Part shown: piece by piece, positions 23,476 through 34,610 of the stretch
Layout of the letters: every line of letters starts with the position of its first letter
Numbering within the stretch: position 1 is the first letter of the stretch
The notes under the pieces: model-generated
Seen by the model: only the letters and a program-made list of their open reading frames with translations
What the model was told of the DNA's origin: nothing
Databases searched by the model: none
Made by a program: the position numbers and the translations under genes
Source: Begonia masoniana
Lineage: Eukaryota > Streptophyta > Magnoliopsida > Cucurbitales > Begoniaceae
DNA length: 64,000 bases
Assembly (NCBI GenBank): GCA_022432975.1
Contig: CM039511.1
Span: forward strand, 25,349,153 to 25,413,152
Direction of reading: 5' to 3'

Positions 23476-24134
23476 GTTTGAGTTTTGTGATGTAGATGAA
23501 GAAGAACAGGTACGGTGAGTTGCACGAGCACGTTAGGATTATGGACGCGGTTGGAGGAGTACGACCATGGCGACATCCCGACGATATTGTTAGGGCGATT
23601 CCGACCGTGGTTAGTAGGTGTTTGTGGTTAGTATGAGGATGTGTTTGTTTTGGGTACGTTTAAGTGTTCGGTTTTGTTTAAATGAAAGATTGGAAATGTC
23701 TATGTACGTGGATAGAAAGATTTGATCGGAAAGGTATGAAAAGTTAAGTTTTGATGAATATGTTGGGTTGGTATGAGTTAGGTGTCTATTTTGTTTGGAA
23801 ATGATTAGGAGGTTTTGAGTATGTGTATAGAAATGTCATGGATGAAAGTATGAAAAGGTTACATATGTAGATCGAATGGTTTTGATAGAAAAACATACGA
23901 ATGTAGAGTTTTGATGTGAATACGGTGTTTGTAGAATGTTTAAGGGGTGAAGTCGTTATTTGGGAAAAATATACTGGAATTGTTTGGATCGAAGTATAGA
24001 GATTATGTTGATGAAACAGGAAGGAAAGAGATAAAAAAGGGATAGGAAAATTTGTACGTCTAATTTAAGGAGGCTAAGTTAGGAGTAAGTTATGGTTAGG
24101 CCGTGACGGCCCTGACCAGGTTGGGGTCGTTACA
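23476..24134 (+). mobile_element. E1 3' LTR, right part
   Basis: It continues the LTR broken at 8929, starting with the GTTTG duplication, then the acceptor-like TGATGTAG (23488-23495), and matching 240-869 closely to the end GGTCGTTACA. One difference is a 39-bp-scale stretch near 23690-23725 that is shorter in the 5' copy. E1's own right target copy should be ACCGA (24135-24139); its partner is off-window. Confidence 0.9.
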
Positions 24135-25755
24135 ACCGAGCATTTCTAGGAGAGCTAGGTAAGTGAAGTATGCATGTGCCTTCAGGCCTACATCACAAAA
24201 CAGTAGGATTATGTATCGTGTGAATGAGTTTGTATGTCATGCATCATGTTTTCTTTTGAAAAATTACGAAAATGAATTTCCATGTAAGGAATGGTAAGGC
24301 GTGAGCTGAATATGACAGACAAACTATTAAGGGAACTAATCTACCCCTTAACTTATGAAGGGATTTGTAACATTGGGAGGATTGATCCCACTCCCAAGGG
24401 AACTGAGGGATCATATCAGCTATTAAGGGAATTCATCAGTCCCTTAATCGAGTAGAGGATGTATAACATTGGGAGGATTGATCCCACTCCCAAGGGAACC
24501 AAGGGATCAGTTCAGTTTATGAATGAATGTGAATGCAACTGAGATGAGAACTTCTTACCCATTTCAGCATTTCATTTCATTACTGCTTTACTTACTTAGC
24601 ATTAGGCTAATAGATGAGTTTTATAATGTAGGTGTTGAGGATACTGCAGGTGATTTTCCTGAGTGCACAGATGAATAGATGAGGTTGGAGGAGTACATTC
24701 ATGTTTCGGCCTGGTAAACTGATGAGGCGGATTAACTAGTGTCAGTGGATGGGAAAGTTTAGTGAACCATGATTCAATTTGAGTATGTCGAGAGTTCTTA
24801 TGAAAATGGTAGTTTTAATGTTTTGAAATACATTTGAGACCTTTCTGATATTAATACTCTGTTGGCTTTAAAAGTAGTTTCTACCAAATTCTGGAGTAAT
24901 ATACGGATTTAAGTAGTTTTGAATGTTCTTTTGGAAATGCTCAAATTCTTTTGGTAGTCAGAGCTTTCCCTGTGTAGAGAGAAAATGCTCGATGAGCTGC
25001 TATATAAAGTTGTTGTTCTGTTGACTATTAGAAGATGTCTTCAGTAAAGCCATCGGATGATGTCTTCAGTGGAAGCCATCGGAAGATATAAGTAGAAAAT
25101 TTGTCGTTTGTAACCGGATGATGTCGAGTATTTTATCCATCGGATGATGAAGGAAAAGTCTTTTGTCTTTTTGTAACCGGATGATGTCGAGTATTTTATC
25201 TACCGGAAGATGTGAGTAAGTATAGTTATCGTTTTGCAATCGGCTGAAGTTGGAAGAGTGATTCTTCTGGCTGACATTATCGGCTGAAGTTGGAAGAGTG
25301 ATTCTTCCGGCTAACGTCATCGGCTGAAGTTGGAAGAGTGATTCTTCCGGTTGACATCATCGGCTGAAGTTGGAAGAGTGATTCTTCCGGCTGATGTCAT
25401 CGGTGGAAGTCCTCCATTTTGTTTCTGCCCATTTTCGTTGACTCTGATCAGCGGATGATGTGGTTGACTTTTATGATCTTCAAGCATTTCATACTTAAGC
25501 TTTCATCTCTTATGGCCGAATTATTTCTCAATATTTTAACCGATTCTTTTAAAATTGTTTTACAGTTTTTTTAACTCTATTTTCGTTCAAAAAAAAAAAA
25601 CTTTCTGCTGCTAGTTTTAAAATTTTGAGGCTTTAGCAAATGCCAAAATTTTGATTTTTGAGCGAAGTTTTTTTTTTTAGAAATTAGTCAAATTTTCTTG
25701 GTCCTGTTCTGTGTTATGTGTAACGAACTGAGTTTGGAAAACTCGGGGTGTTACA
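24135..25755 (+). mobile_element. LTR of B type, right part, interrupted by E1
   Basis: The right part of an LTR whose left part lies before the window, because E1 sits in it. The donor CTAG/GTAAGTGAAG is at 24159, so E1 landed in or beside the micro-exon. CAGGCCTACATCA, ATGCATCATGTTTT, a two-copy repeat of TATTAAGGGAA..GGGAGGATTGATCCCA (24300-24520), TTAGCATTAGGCTAATAG and a module of GGCTGAAGTTGGAAGAGTG units (25020-25460) follow. It ends GGGGTGTTACA inside E0 gag. Solo LTR or full element cannot be decided here. Confidence 0.85.
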
Positions 25756-26827
25756 CGCAGGCTGATCATCATCACTCGACTCCATCACGGAGAATATCCT
25801 CTGCTTTATCTTAGCAGGGCCACTCTTAAAAGCTGGACAGTCCCTGTTAACATTACCAACCTTATTACAGTTATAGCATCGGATGACCCTGGGCTTCGGG
25901 CAATCCCTGAACGTGTGTCCAACTTCTTCACAGTTGAAACATTTTCCCGACCCAAATCTGCACTCTCCCAGGTGATTCTTCAAACATATAGGGCATTGGG
26001 GAAACTTCCTAGCATTCTGTACTTTCTTTCCTGCTCCCTGACTACCCCTAGCCTTCACTGGGCCTCTTCATCCCACTCTGTTAGTGTGGCTGAACAAACT
26101 TTCGTGGGGCTTCTATTGCTCCAGTACACTTCATTTTTGCTTCTTTCACTTCCAATGTCGTGGACACAACTTCACCGTAAGACAAACCTTTAATACCCGA
26201 AAACTTGACTCCTCTGTAAATCTCTGGCTTCATTCCATGCACAAATTTAAACAGCTTATCCTCATTCTTGTGAACAAGATGTCCAGCAAACCTGGACAGG
26301 GACTCAAACTGTCTATTGTACTCAGACACGGACCCCGTCTGCTTCAAGTTCAGGAACTCCACCTTCTTTGCGGTCTGGACGGTGCTGTTAAAGTATTTCT
26401 CATAAAAAGTCTCCTTGAATTGTGTCCAAGACATTGCCAGCACATCAGTGGTGGTCTCCATTGTTTCCCACCAAAGTTGAGCATCCCCAGCCAAATGAAA
26501 CGTTGCCAAAGTGACTTTGTCTCCTTCTCCAATGTTGGCACATCTGAACATACTCTCAATCTTCCTAAGCCATCCCTCAGCAACAACTGGATAGGATGAC
26601 TGTCCATCAAACGTGGGCGGTTATAATCTTCAGAATCTGTCTCCCGATTGCTCATTGTTGGAACACAAGTTGGCACTCCCTTGCACATCTCGGTTCAGAA
26701 GCAGTCCCAATTGTTTAGACTGCTGACGTACCAAAGCTATCAGCTCCCTAATCACACTAGGATCCTCCTTAATTCTCAAATTTGGCATCTCTCTCGTTAC
26801 TCTCGGTCTTCCTGGTCGTCTAGCCAT
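25756..26827 (-). pseudogene. E0 gag, degenerate
   Basis: Minus-strand gag from ATG 26827 (MARRPGRP). Two stop codons fall inside the RFRRLRPP landmark near 26615-26632. The frame then continues through WLRKIESMF, LWWETMETT and YEKYFNSTVQTAKK to a stop at 26081. A frameshift separates this from the nucleocapsid, which has zinc knuckles CFNCEEVGHTFRDC and CYNCNKVGNVNRDC. The end, near SSDDDQPA, is cut by the LTR at 25755 just where protease should begin; the remainder would lie off-window. Two knuckles, as against one in E3/E4, is notable. Confidence 0.85.
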
Positions 26828-26839
26828 TTTGCTATAATC

Positions 26840-26899
26840 CTAAACAAGGTTAAATATTCTCATAAATATCTAGCAACTAGGATTAACATAAACACTCAC
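26840..26899 (-). other. Predicted intron before E0 gag (60 nt)
   Basis: Minus strand: CAACT/GTGAGTG to CTTGTTTAG/GATTATAG, ending 12 bases before gag ATG 26827. Confidence 0.55.
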
Positions 26900-26960
26900 A
26901 GTTGTTGGAGTACTCCCATGCGACGATCGGTACTGATGAGTAATCTTTTGAACTAAATGT

Positions 26961-26971
26961 CTCTGATACCA
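26961..26971 (-). other. E0 primer binding site (initiator tRNA-Met)
   Basis: Minus strand TGGTATCAGAG, three bases from the LTR end. Confidence 0.8.
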
Positions 26972-27251
26972 AACTGTAACTCCCCGAATTATTCTTTTAC
27001 CCAGTTTGCTACTCATAACGCTGAACAGAATTAAGACAATCTGGGAAGATTTTAAAACTTCACTCAACGGTCAAAATTTGATATTTATTTTTAAAAAATT
27101 AAAACTTGCAGTGGAAAATCATTTGTGTAAAACAGGGTTAAAACAAAACACTAAAACAATACTTATATAACAATTAAAATAATAGAAACAATCGGCTAAA
27201 GGAACCGAGGGCATAATGGTGTTGAGTATTTAAATGTCTTAAATTTGAACA

Positions 27252-27476
27252 CATCTTCCGCTAAATAGTATCAGTGGTAGAAGCAGAAACTGAAGGCATC
27301 TTTTACTAAATAGTTTCAGCGGTAGAAGCAGAAACAGAAGACATCTTCTGCTAAATAGTCTTAGCGGTAGAAGCAGAAACAGAAGGCATCTTCCGCTAAA
27401 TAGTCTCAACGGTAGAAGCAGAAACAGAAGGCATCTTCTGCTAAATAGTCTCAACGGCAGAAGCAGAAATAGAAGG
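27252..27476. repeat. 45-bp tandem repeat, five copies, in E0 LTR
   Basis: Five diverged 45-bp units beginning CATCTTCCGCTAAATAGT and carrying GGTAGAAGCAGAAAC. This is the E0 counterpart of the ATCGGCAGATG module. The open frame 27239-27523 on minus is a by-product of the repeat. Confidence 0.9.
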
Positions 27477-28431
27477 CATCTTCCAATTTTGAATATCCAC
27501 TGATCACCTCTGCCGAACGACATCTGTTGATTGACATCTGCCGATCACATCTGCCGAAGGACAACATCACAACACATTAGCCATTACACTCTAAACAAAT
27601 GAACAACTCTGACTACTAAAAGAACTTATAAATTTTACTGTAATCATTCAAAACAACTTGACTCCATGAAATGCTCGAAATCTAGTAACAACCACAGTTA
27701 AAATCAACAATGTATCACTATCAGAGTAACTAAAGAAAAGAAAATAAACATAACAGAAATATTAAAACAACTACTGTCATAAAAATTCTCAGCACGCTTC
27801 GACAAAACATCTATCCATATAAACTTCTCATATTGACATTAGTTAAACCGCCTCATTAGAGAACCAAACCGTGGTATAGACGTGCTCCATTAACTTCACC
27901 TATCCTTCTATAAGCTCAGAGAAATCACCTGTTGAAACCTCAGCACCTACATCAAAAAACTCATCTATTAGCCTAATGCTAAATAAGTAGAGTAAATATG
28001 AAATGAAACGCTAGATTTATAAATCCTAATCATGCAGTTTCTACTTTCATATCTCAGTTGCATTTGTGTCCGTTCTCTGATCTGATCCTTTTGTTCGATG
28101 GGAAGTGGATCAGTTTTCCCAAAGTCATACATTCTCCTACTAGATTAAGGGGCGGATTAATTCCCTTAATAGCTGATCTGATCCTTCTATTCGATGGGAG
28201 GTGGATCAATTTTCCCAAAGTCATACATCCTCTTACTCGATTAAGGGGCGGATTAGTTTCCTTGATAGCTGATCTGATACAAATTTTGTTCTTACCTTAG
28301 CATGCCCTTACATGTAAATTTATTTTCGTATTCATTCAAAACATGATGCATGACATACTGAAAACATTCAAACATGCATTAACCTACTGTTTTGTGATGT
28401 AGACCCGAAGGCACACACATACTCCACTTAC

Positions 28432-28482
28432 TTGGTTTCCTGGAAAAGCTTGGTTGCAAACTACTTCGGGTTTTGCTCAAAC
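28432..28482 (-). other. Predicted LTR micro-exon, E0 (51 nt)
   Basis: Minus strand: GGTTTTAG before it and GTAAGTGGAG after it. No ATG inside. Confidence 0.5.
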
Positions 28483-28958
28483 CTAAAACCGTAGACAGAG
28501 TATTAGTTATATCTTTGCTAAACTTCATTCTAAACTATCCAGAAATCTAAGAAAACTAGTTGGAAGCTATGTTCCTCGAGCATTCCCGATTCATCACAAA
28601 AACCCGAACTCAGCTCTCACTCACAGCATTCCTAAAACGCTCATTCTACTGTAAGCAAATCATCAAATGTATATCCTATATTCATCATAAATTATCAGCA
28701 AGAAAAAATCAAGGAAGAACTTACCTAAGTTGAAGAAGATTTGGAGAGAAAAAAAAAATCGCCAGAGGAATCTGTTGAGCTGAGTTGAAAAAGGAAAGTG
28801 ATGAAAACAATGGCGGCTATCCTGCACTAAACCCTCCATTTATATCACATGCTTTACAAATTACACTTATGCCCTTGACTGACAAACTTTAACCTATTTA
28901 AGCAACCAATCAAAATCACTTAATTCCTTAAAATAAAAACCACATACCGGTTGCTACT

Positions 28959-30302
28959 GATATCTTCGATTTAGCTAACAAATGTGGCTCGGGTCAAACT
29001 CCTGTTTTGATAACTATGGTTCGAATTCTTTGATTGGGGTCTTAGTTTCGTATTTTATTCTTGAATTGAAAATGCATTCCTTTGAACTATTCCGGTTGTT
29101 GGTGGGTCTTAGATTTGATAATATCAGGGGTTCGCATCAACTCTCAAGAAGTAAGTTGGAGAGCTTTCTCTTCCAAAGAAGCCAAGAAACAGAAGAAGTG
29201 TAGCCGTAGCATTCCTTGGACTAGCATGCATTCTCAAGTGCATAACTTTTCACCCCCTTTCAATCTTTCCTTGATTTTTTGAGGTTATTCTTTCAACATC
29301 AAGAGTGAAAGGCTATCATAATTGCAGCCTCATTGGAGCTAGATTGACAAAGTTGTGATCATTATTTACCCTTTTCTCTAAGGCTATCTTCAAGGCTGAG
29401 GCATTTTGTGTTCTAAGCTTCTTTCCATCCTTTGAAGCACATCAGAGTTGATGTTTGTATCCACATTCACCGAGGCACATTAAGGATAAGTTTTATATTT
29501 GAGTAACGTGTTTTGTGCATATTTTGGTTAATCTTTATTCTAAGAATTAGGTATCAAAGGCAAGGTATGATGTAAAAATGGAGGAAGTGGGGCATGATGC
29601 AGATGACCTCGAATGAACAAGCAAACCTTTGAGATGCAAAAGTATCTCAGGGCTGGGCGATCGAAATTGAGTATGGACTTTTCATGACTAATAGTGGCAG
29701 AATCGTCTTGGTAGTGAGATTCTGAATCAAAAGGTAGATGCCTAGAACTAATTATTAGAAGACTATGGGTGCAGGATCAGGCATCTAGGATAGAAGAGCT
29801 GCGATTAGCACACAAAAAGTTGCTTTGAAACATGAGGATTTTTGGACCTCGATGGATGAAGACTAAAATTGAAGGGTAGGCAGAGAATTGGTTGAAAGAG
29901 GGTACACATTGGTCATAAAGTTGTCTTATACAACTTTCTACTCCAAAAGACTATCGATTGAAAATGGCACTCAAACTTGCTAGATTGTAAGATTCCACAA
30001 CTTCACAGATGAGTCAATTTGAAGAATGAAATAGGGAAATTGTGTTAGGGAGCTAATTTGTTCAACTTTCACAAATGACTAAGGAATTTGACACAAAACA
30101 ATCAATTGGCAAATGTGGGTTTTGCTTGAAGCAAGAACAAATATTGGATAACGTTTTTAATTAATTAAAAGTCCTTGCCCAACTCTCTAAAAGGAGCTTA
30201 AATACCCTTCACAATTAGGGCTTATGTCTAAAATGAAAATACCAAAAATGCCCTTACAAACATAACACATACTCGGCTAGAACATGCTCTAGCTGAGTGA
30301 CA
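28959..30302. other. Unassigned AT-rich DNA
   Basis: No recognisable gene, LTR end or RNA gene. The short open frames here (28982-29203, 29082-29282) show no family I know. It may be host intergenic DNA or an old unrecognised transposon. The last 57 bases are nearly repeated at 53853-53908 on the far side of solo LTR F. Confidence 0.4.
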
Positions 30303-30309
30303 CCAACAC
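30253..30309 (+). repeat. 57-bp flank copy left of solo LTR F
   Basis: CTTACAAACATAACACATAC.. to ACACCAACAC, repeated at 53853-53908 with about three differences (AGCTGAGTGAC against AGCTAGCGAC). LTR sequence begins within or just after AACACCCGAG. Confidence 0.85.
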
Positions 30310-31298
30310 CCGAGAAATTTTCTCAACGTGAATTACCTTAGATTAGAGTATGTATGGGAGCATAACAAGGACCTTAGAAATTATTATAAGTATATGAGCT
30401 AGAAAGTGGAGATGGTAGAGAAAACAAAGGAATAAATAGTTGTTGGATGAATTGTTGTTTAATTAAATGAAAAGAAGTAAAAGTGAGGGAAAGTGAGATA
30501 GAAAAAGAGTGAATGAATGGTGGCTTTCACGTGAGAGGAAGAAGGAAAAGGGGGGAGGAGGAAACTTGAAATTTCTTAAGTTGAGTGGTGGATTTGAGAA
30601 AGATTAAAGTTAAAGTTTTAAAAAGTGAGAATTGAAGGAGTAAAAGACAAAATTTTTGTCTTCCTCTCCCTCTCCATTTCGTGGCAGCCATGGGAGAGCT
30701 TCCCCTTCCTCCTTTCTTCAAATTGCATCAAAGATCAAGGTAAGATTTTAGTTAGGTTTTGTGTTTGATGCTTACTTTTAGTGATTGTTAGAGTTTTTAG
30801 TGAATTTGGTGGGTTTTGGTGATGTTTATGAAACCCTAATGTATTAATCCAAAAATTCATCTTTCTTTTTGTGTTTTCTTGCTAATTTGGAAGCTTAAGC
30901 ATGTTTTTGAATGGAATAGGTGGATTATATAGGAAGATTAAAGGTTGAGTCAATTTAGTGGAAAAACTGGAATATTGAACTCATGTAGCCGGTTCTATTT
31001 TTGTGAAATCTGATCGGCTGTGATGTTTGGTTTTCAAAATAAATTATGGCATTGGGTAGTAGATATGTAGAGGTTTACAGAAAGTATTGGAGCGTTTAAA
31101 TACGATAAAAAATGAGTGAGTTATGGCGATTGAAGATAGGGCAATGTAAAGGGGTAGATTTCAGGATTTTGGGTTTAAGGTTGTAATGTTAGTTTGGTTT
31201 GTTATTAGAATTGGAGTAGGCAACCCTTAGAAATTCTTTGATGATTTCTAAGTTAATTATGTGAATGTGGTAGGTTGACGAGTGAGCAATTGACGCGG
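30303..31298 (+). mobile_element. Solo LTR F, left part
   Basis: First part of an LTR of about 2.6 kb split into three pieces (with 38671-38945 and 52526-53852). Its start resembles the family start TGTAACACCCGAG, but the first three bases do not match. A pyrimidine-rich leader precedes the donor CAAG/GTAAG at 30740. An acceptor GTGGTAG ends at 31273, opening the micro-exon that the Athila-like element interrupts at 31298. Confidence 0.75.
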
Positions 31299-32889
31299 TG
31301 TTAGTGTTTTTACACACTTACACGCAAGTGCACGTGTCGCTAACAAAGTAATAGAGTAAGTAGAGTATCGATCCCACGAGGATAACGTTAGCTATATTTA
31401 AATTGCTATAAAAATATGATAAAAATACTAAATTGCTGGATACAAATTAGAAATAAAATATGAATAATGATGAAATAAAATAAAGCAAGTTGAACGAGGT
31501 AAAATCAATGAATAAAAGCCTTGGCTAGGATCGATTTCTTTGTTACGATGATTTTACTACTGATGCTGTGGTAATGCTCTACAACATTATCTAAAAAACA
31601 GCAAGAATAAAAATTATTTTCTAGGATTCTTTCGAATTGCCTAGGTAAATTCAAATCAGAATTTCTTTCTACCTTGAAAGAATGTGACTAAAATTGAATT
31701 TCCGATATGTGCTATTTTTATTGCCAATCAAATTAATGTTAATCACGTTGTAACAAAGTAATTCAATTAATTATTCATGCATCTAAAATTTATATCTATC
31801 TATCGATACAATATAAATATGAATAGTCAACCTATCTATCGATATGATCTGACTTAAGCAAGAAACATCACAAATAATTGTTCAATAGATAATCGCAGAA
31901 ACAAAACCAAGATTGTAGCAAAATATCGCAACAAATACTATCGTCCTAACCAAGATTAAAAAGTTTAGCTACGAGACATAATTAAAATAAAACTAAAATC
32001 AATTGTGTTCATAGAAAAATAATGCAATAAAAATAGTAGGAGAAGGAGAGTCTTCAAGGATCTGCGTCGATGGTCTTCTCCCAATTGTGAGTTCTCTGCC
32101 GCCAGCCTCCACACCAGAATACCCTTTTGTTTTAAAAAATCTCGTTTTTAATTTTGCATGCCCACCTTCTTCTCTCTCCAGCCGCGTGAGGGATTCTCCA
32201 AAATCTTCTCTCTCTGCCAAACAAGGTAGTTACGCCAGAATTCTCCCCATCCAGCTATTACACAAGAATTTCTTTTCCTTTAAAAATATCCCTTTAATAT
32301 TTGCATGCAATCCTCTCTTTCTCTCTCCAATCTCAATTTCATTTAATTTTTCCCCTTTTTAGCTTCCTTCCAGATTATTGCTTTTTCTCTCTCCTTGGCT
32401 TTTGTTCTTCCACGTGTTTTCATCCTTCCACATCTTTCTTTTCAATTTGTTTTTCCCTCCTTTTTGGTCCTTTTCTTCATGTCATGTGTCATCTCCTCTT
32501 TTCCATAAAATCTTCATATTGTTTGATTTTCCTTGATCGTAGTAATTTCTTCTCTCTCTTCTTATATTCTGCATCAATTTATAATCAAAATAAATCCTCA
32601 AATTTTGGCAACCATAATTTTCTCTAACAAATCCAACTTTTAAACTTGATTTTTCCAGCTATCATCTTTGCATTTAAATATGAAAATATAAAATTCAAAT
32701 TAAAGAGAAAAATCATGCTTTTAATAGAAAATCTGCATTAAATATATTAAATTCAATCAAAGCCCTAATGCTGCAGCATTGCATAGCATTTGTAGTAAAT
32801 TCATATCAATTTATTATTACAATCACTCAATTCATCTAAGTTTTCTTATATAAAGTTAGCATAAAATGACTCTAAACTAAGAGTCATCA
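31299..32889 (-). mobile_element. Athila-like 3' LTR
   Basis: 1591 bp, from TGTTAGTG on the plus strand at 31299 to GAGTCATCA at 32889. It is nearly identical to 37080-38670. The purine run of the minus strand next to it (32890-32905, TTTGGGGGTATT) is the polypurine tract. Confidence 0.93.
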
Positions 32890-34361
32890 AATACCCCCAA
32901 ACTTAAACCATTACTCGTCCTCGAGTGATGCAAACAAAAATTAATTTCCACGGTAACATTGACAAAATCGATATAATTTCAAAATATCTACTAATTTGTA
33001 ATTTATTGAAAAATTTCACTATCACAATTAAAAGCAATCAATATAGATTCAATTCCTAATAAACTAGTCAAAATGTGTGTGTGCTCAAACTCCATTTGAA
33101 TTGCTAAATTCAACCATCAAAACTAGAAATCACAATGTATATCATAGAGTGTCAACTCTCTAATGTCCTTCCTAAATCCATTAGCATTCAAAGATTCTTC
33201 TTCTTTCTTTTTTTTTTTTAAATAAGTGAGGGGATTAAGTTTTTTTTTTTTTTTTTTTTTTTAAATTGACTTTATCTGTAAGTCACACTATCTTTTTACG
33301 CGATTGACAACATTGGTGATGAAGTCCTCCAGTTACTCAATAGTGTCACCTCAAGATATATATATATATACACATATAAAATAGAGGAGTATAGTCAATA
33401 AACATGCAATGGAGTTCCTCCCAAAGTTCTTCTAATTTATTTCTACCCATCGAGTATCCAAAAGGCTCACTCGAAATTGAAAGTAGATTAGGAAATTGCA
33501 TTTAATTTATTTATTTTTTTCTTTTTTTTTTTAAATTTTGATAACCCCCAAACTTACTATTCATTATATATTATTATTTTTTAGAAGAAGTCTTTCATTG
33601 CTAATTTCTTTCATCAAGCACTAAATCATTGACACTTAGATATAATTGTAACATCTAGAAATGAAGATATTCCTAAGTAACTAAAAGGAGTTTGTGTGTT
33701 AGGAACAACTAAGTTTATGGGAATAAATCTTAATTGATTTATAATAATATGTGACAATAACATTATTCAATAACTCACCAAATCAAAGGATATCAGGAAA
33801 TTATATTGCACTTTTCTTCATTTTATCATCATTGTTTTTTTTTTTTAAATAGCACACAGGAAACACCCCTAACAAATCACAGAAACGAACTAACCAAAAT
33901 TAAACAGAGAACCAATTTCCATAAAGTAAAATTTAAATAACCAACATTAACATGCAATCAACAACCAGAGACCCAATTTAAATGGTAAACATGAAGCATC
34001 CAAATTAAATAAACATCCACATTAAACAAACAACAGCATACTAAATAGCACCCCCCACTTAAAAGTTGGCAGTGTCCCCACTGCCAAACAAAATGAAGTT
34101 CAGAAAAATAATTTAAAGCAAAATAAACTAGGGAGTTAGGACTTCCCTGGTATTTCCTTTTTCGTTCCATTAGAAGGAGGGTTTCATGTTGCTTCCTCTT
34201 CATCAGCTTCTTCTTCCCTGACTTGTGCAAACCTGAGTTTATTTTTAGCAAAAACAACAACAAACAAAAATAAATAAAAACTAATACAAAAGGATATAAA
34301 AAATTGGGTTGCCTCCCAATAAGCGCTAAGTTTTTAAAGTCTTCAGCCAGACTTCTCCATG
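32890..34361 (-). mobile_element. Athila-like 3' non-coding region
   Basis: About 1.5 kb between the pol remnant and the 3' LTR, AT-rich, with long T and A runs (33206-33262, 33515-33530, 33836-33846). On minus it carries TTAGCGCTTATTGGGAGGC after the pol stop and a CTTTTAAGTGGGGGGTGCTA block. Both recall the conserved tails of Athila-type elements as I know them. No env-like frame is visible; the 135-codon open stretch at 33958-34365 is not a known protein. Confidence 0.6.
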
Positions 34362-34540
34362 TCACTTTTCTTTACTGTCTTCAAGAGCGATTGAGGCAAT
34401 TTCTGTCAATTTTTCTTCATGATAAAGCTTTACTCTCTTTCTATTTACCTTGAAATTTTGACCATTTTGTTTATCTCGTAGTTCCAAGATGCCATATGGA
34501 TAAACTTCTATCATTCTGTCAAAAACTCGCTTTTGTATTT
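34362..34540 (-). pseudogene. Remnant of Athila-like integrase C-terminus
   Basis: On minus, a frame reading YPYGILELRDKQNGQNFKVN then KRVKLYHEEK runs to a TGA at 34362-34364. This resembles the extreme C-terminal part of Athila/Tat integrases (a YPYG/FPYGAIELRD.. region). It lies right after the protease stop, so the deletion removed reverse transcriptase, RNase H and the integrase core but kept the pol end. Confidence 0.7.
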
Positions 34541-34610
34541 CTCTGTTGCGCCATTTTCTTTTCTTTTTCTTTCTCTTTACATAGCTTTTTCTCTTGCTGT
34601 TTGCTGGTAC

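Larger units (their letters stand above)
26975..28958 (-). mobile_element. E0 5' LTR
   Basis: Minus-strand LTR of about 1.98 kb. The inner end is clear (GGGGAGTTACA next to the primer site). The outer end is placed at GTAGCAACCGG by comparison with LTR B's TGTAGCACCCGG, so it is uncertain by a few bases. It contains a micro-exon at 28432-28482, two copies of a roughly 97-bp module at 28070-28290, the acceptor near 27950, and a 45-bp repeat at 27252-27476. Confidence 0.8.

Noticed and set aside
27239..27523. A 94-codon Leu-rich frame that looks like a membrane protein
   Set aside because: It is the 45-bp repeat of the E0 LTR translated on minus.
28982..29282. Possible host gene exon
   Set aside because: Short open frames with Ser/Phe-rich content, no recognisable domain and no neighbouring exons.
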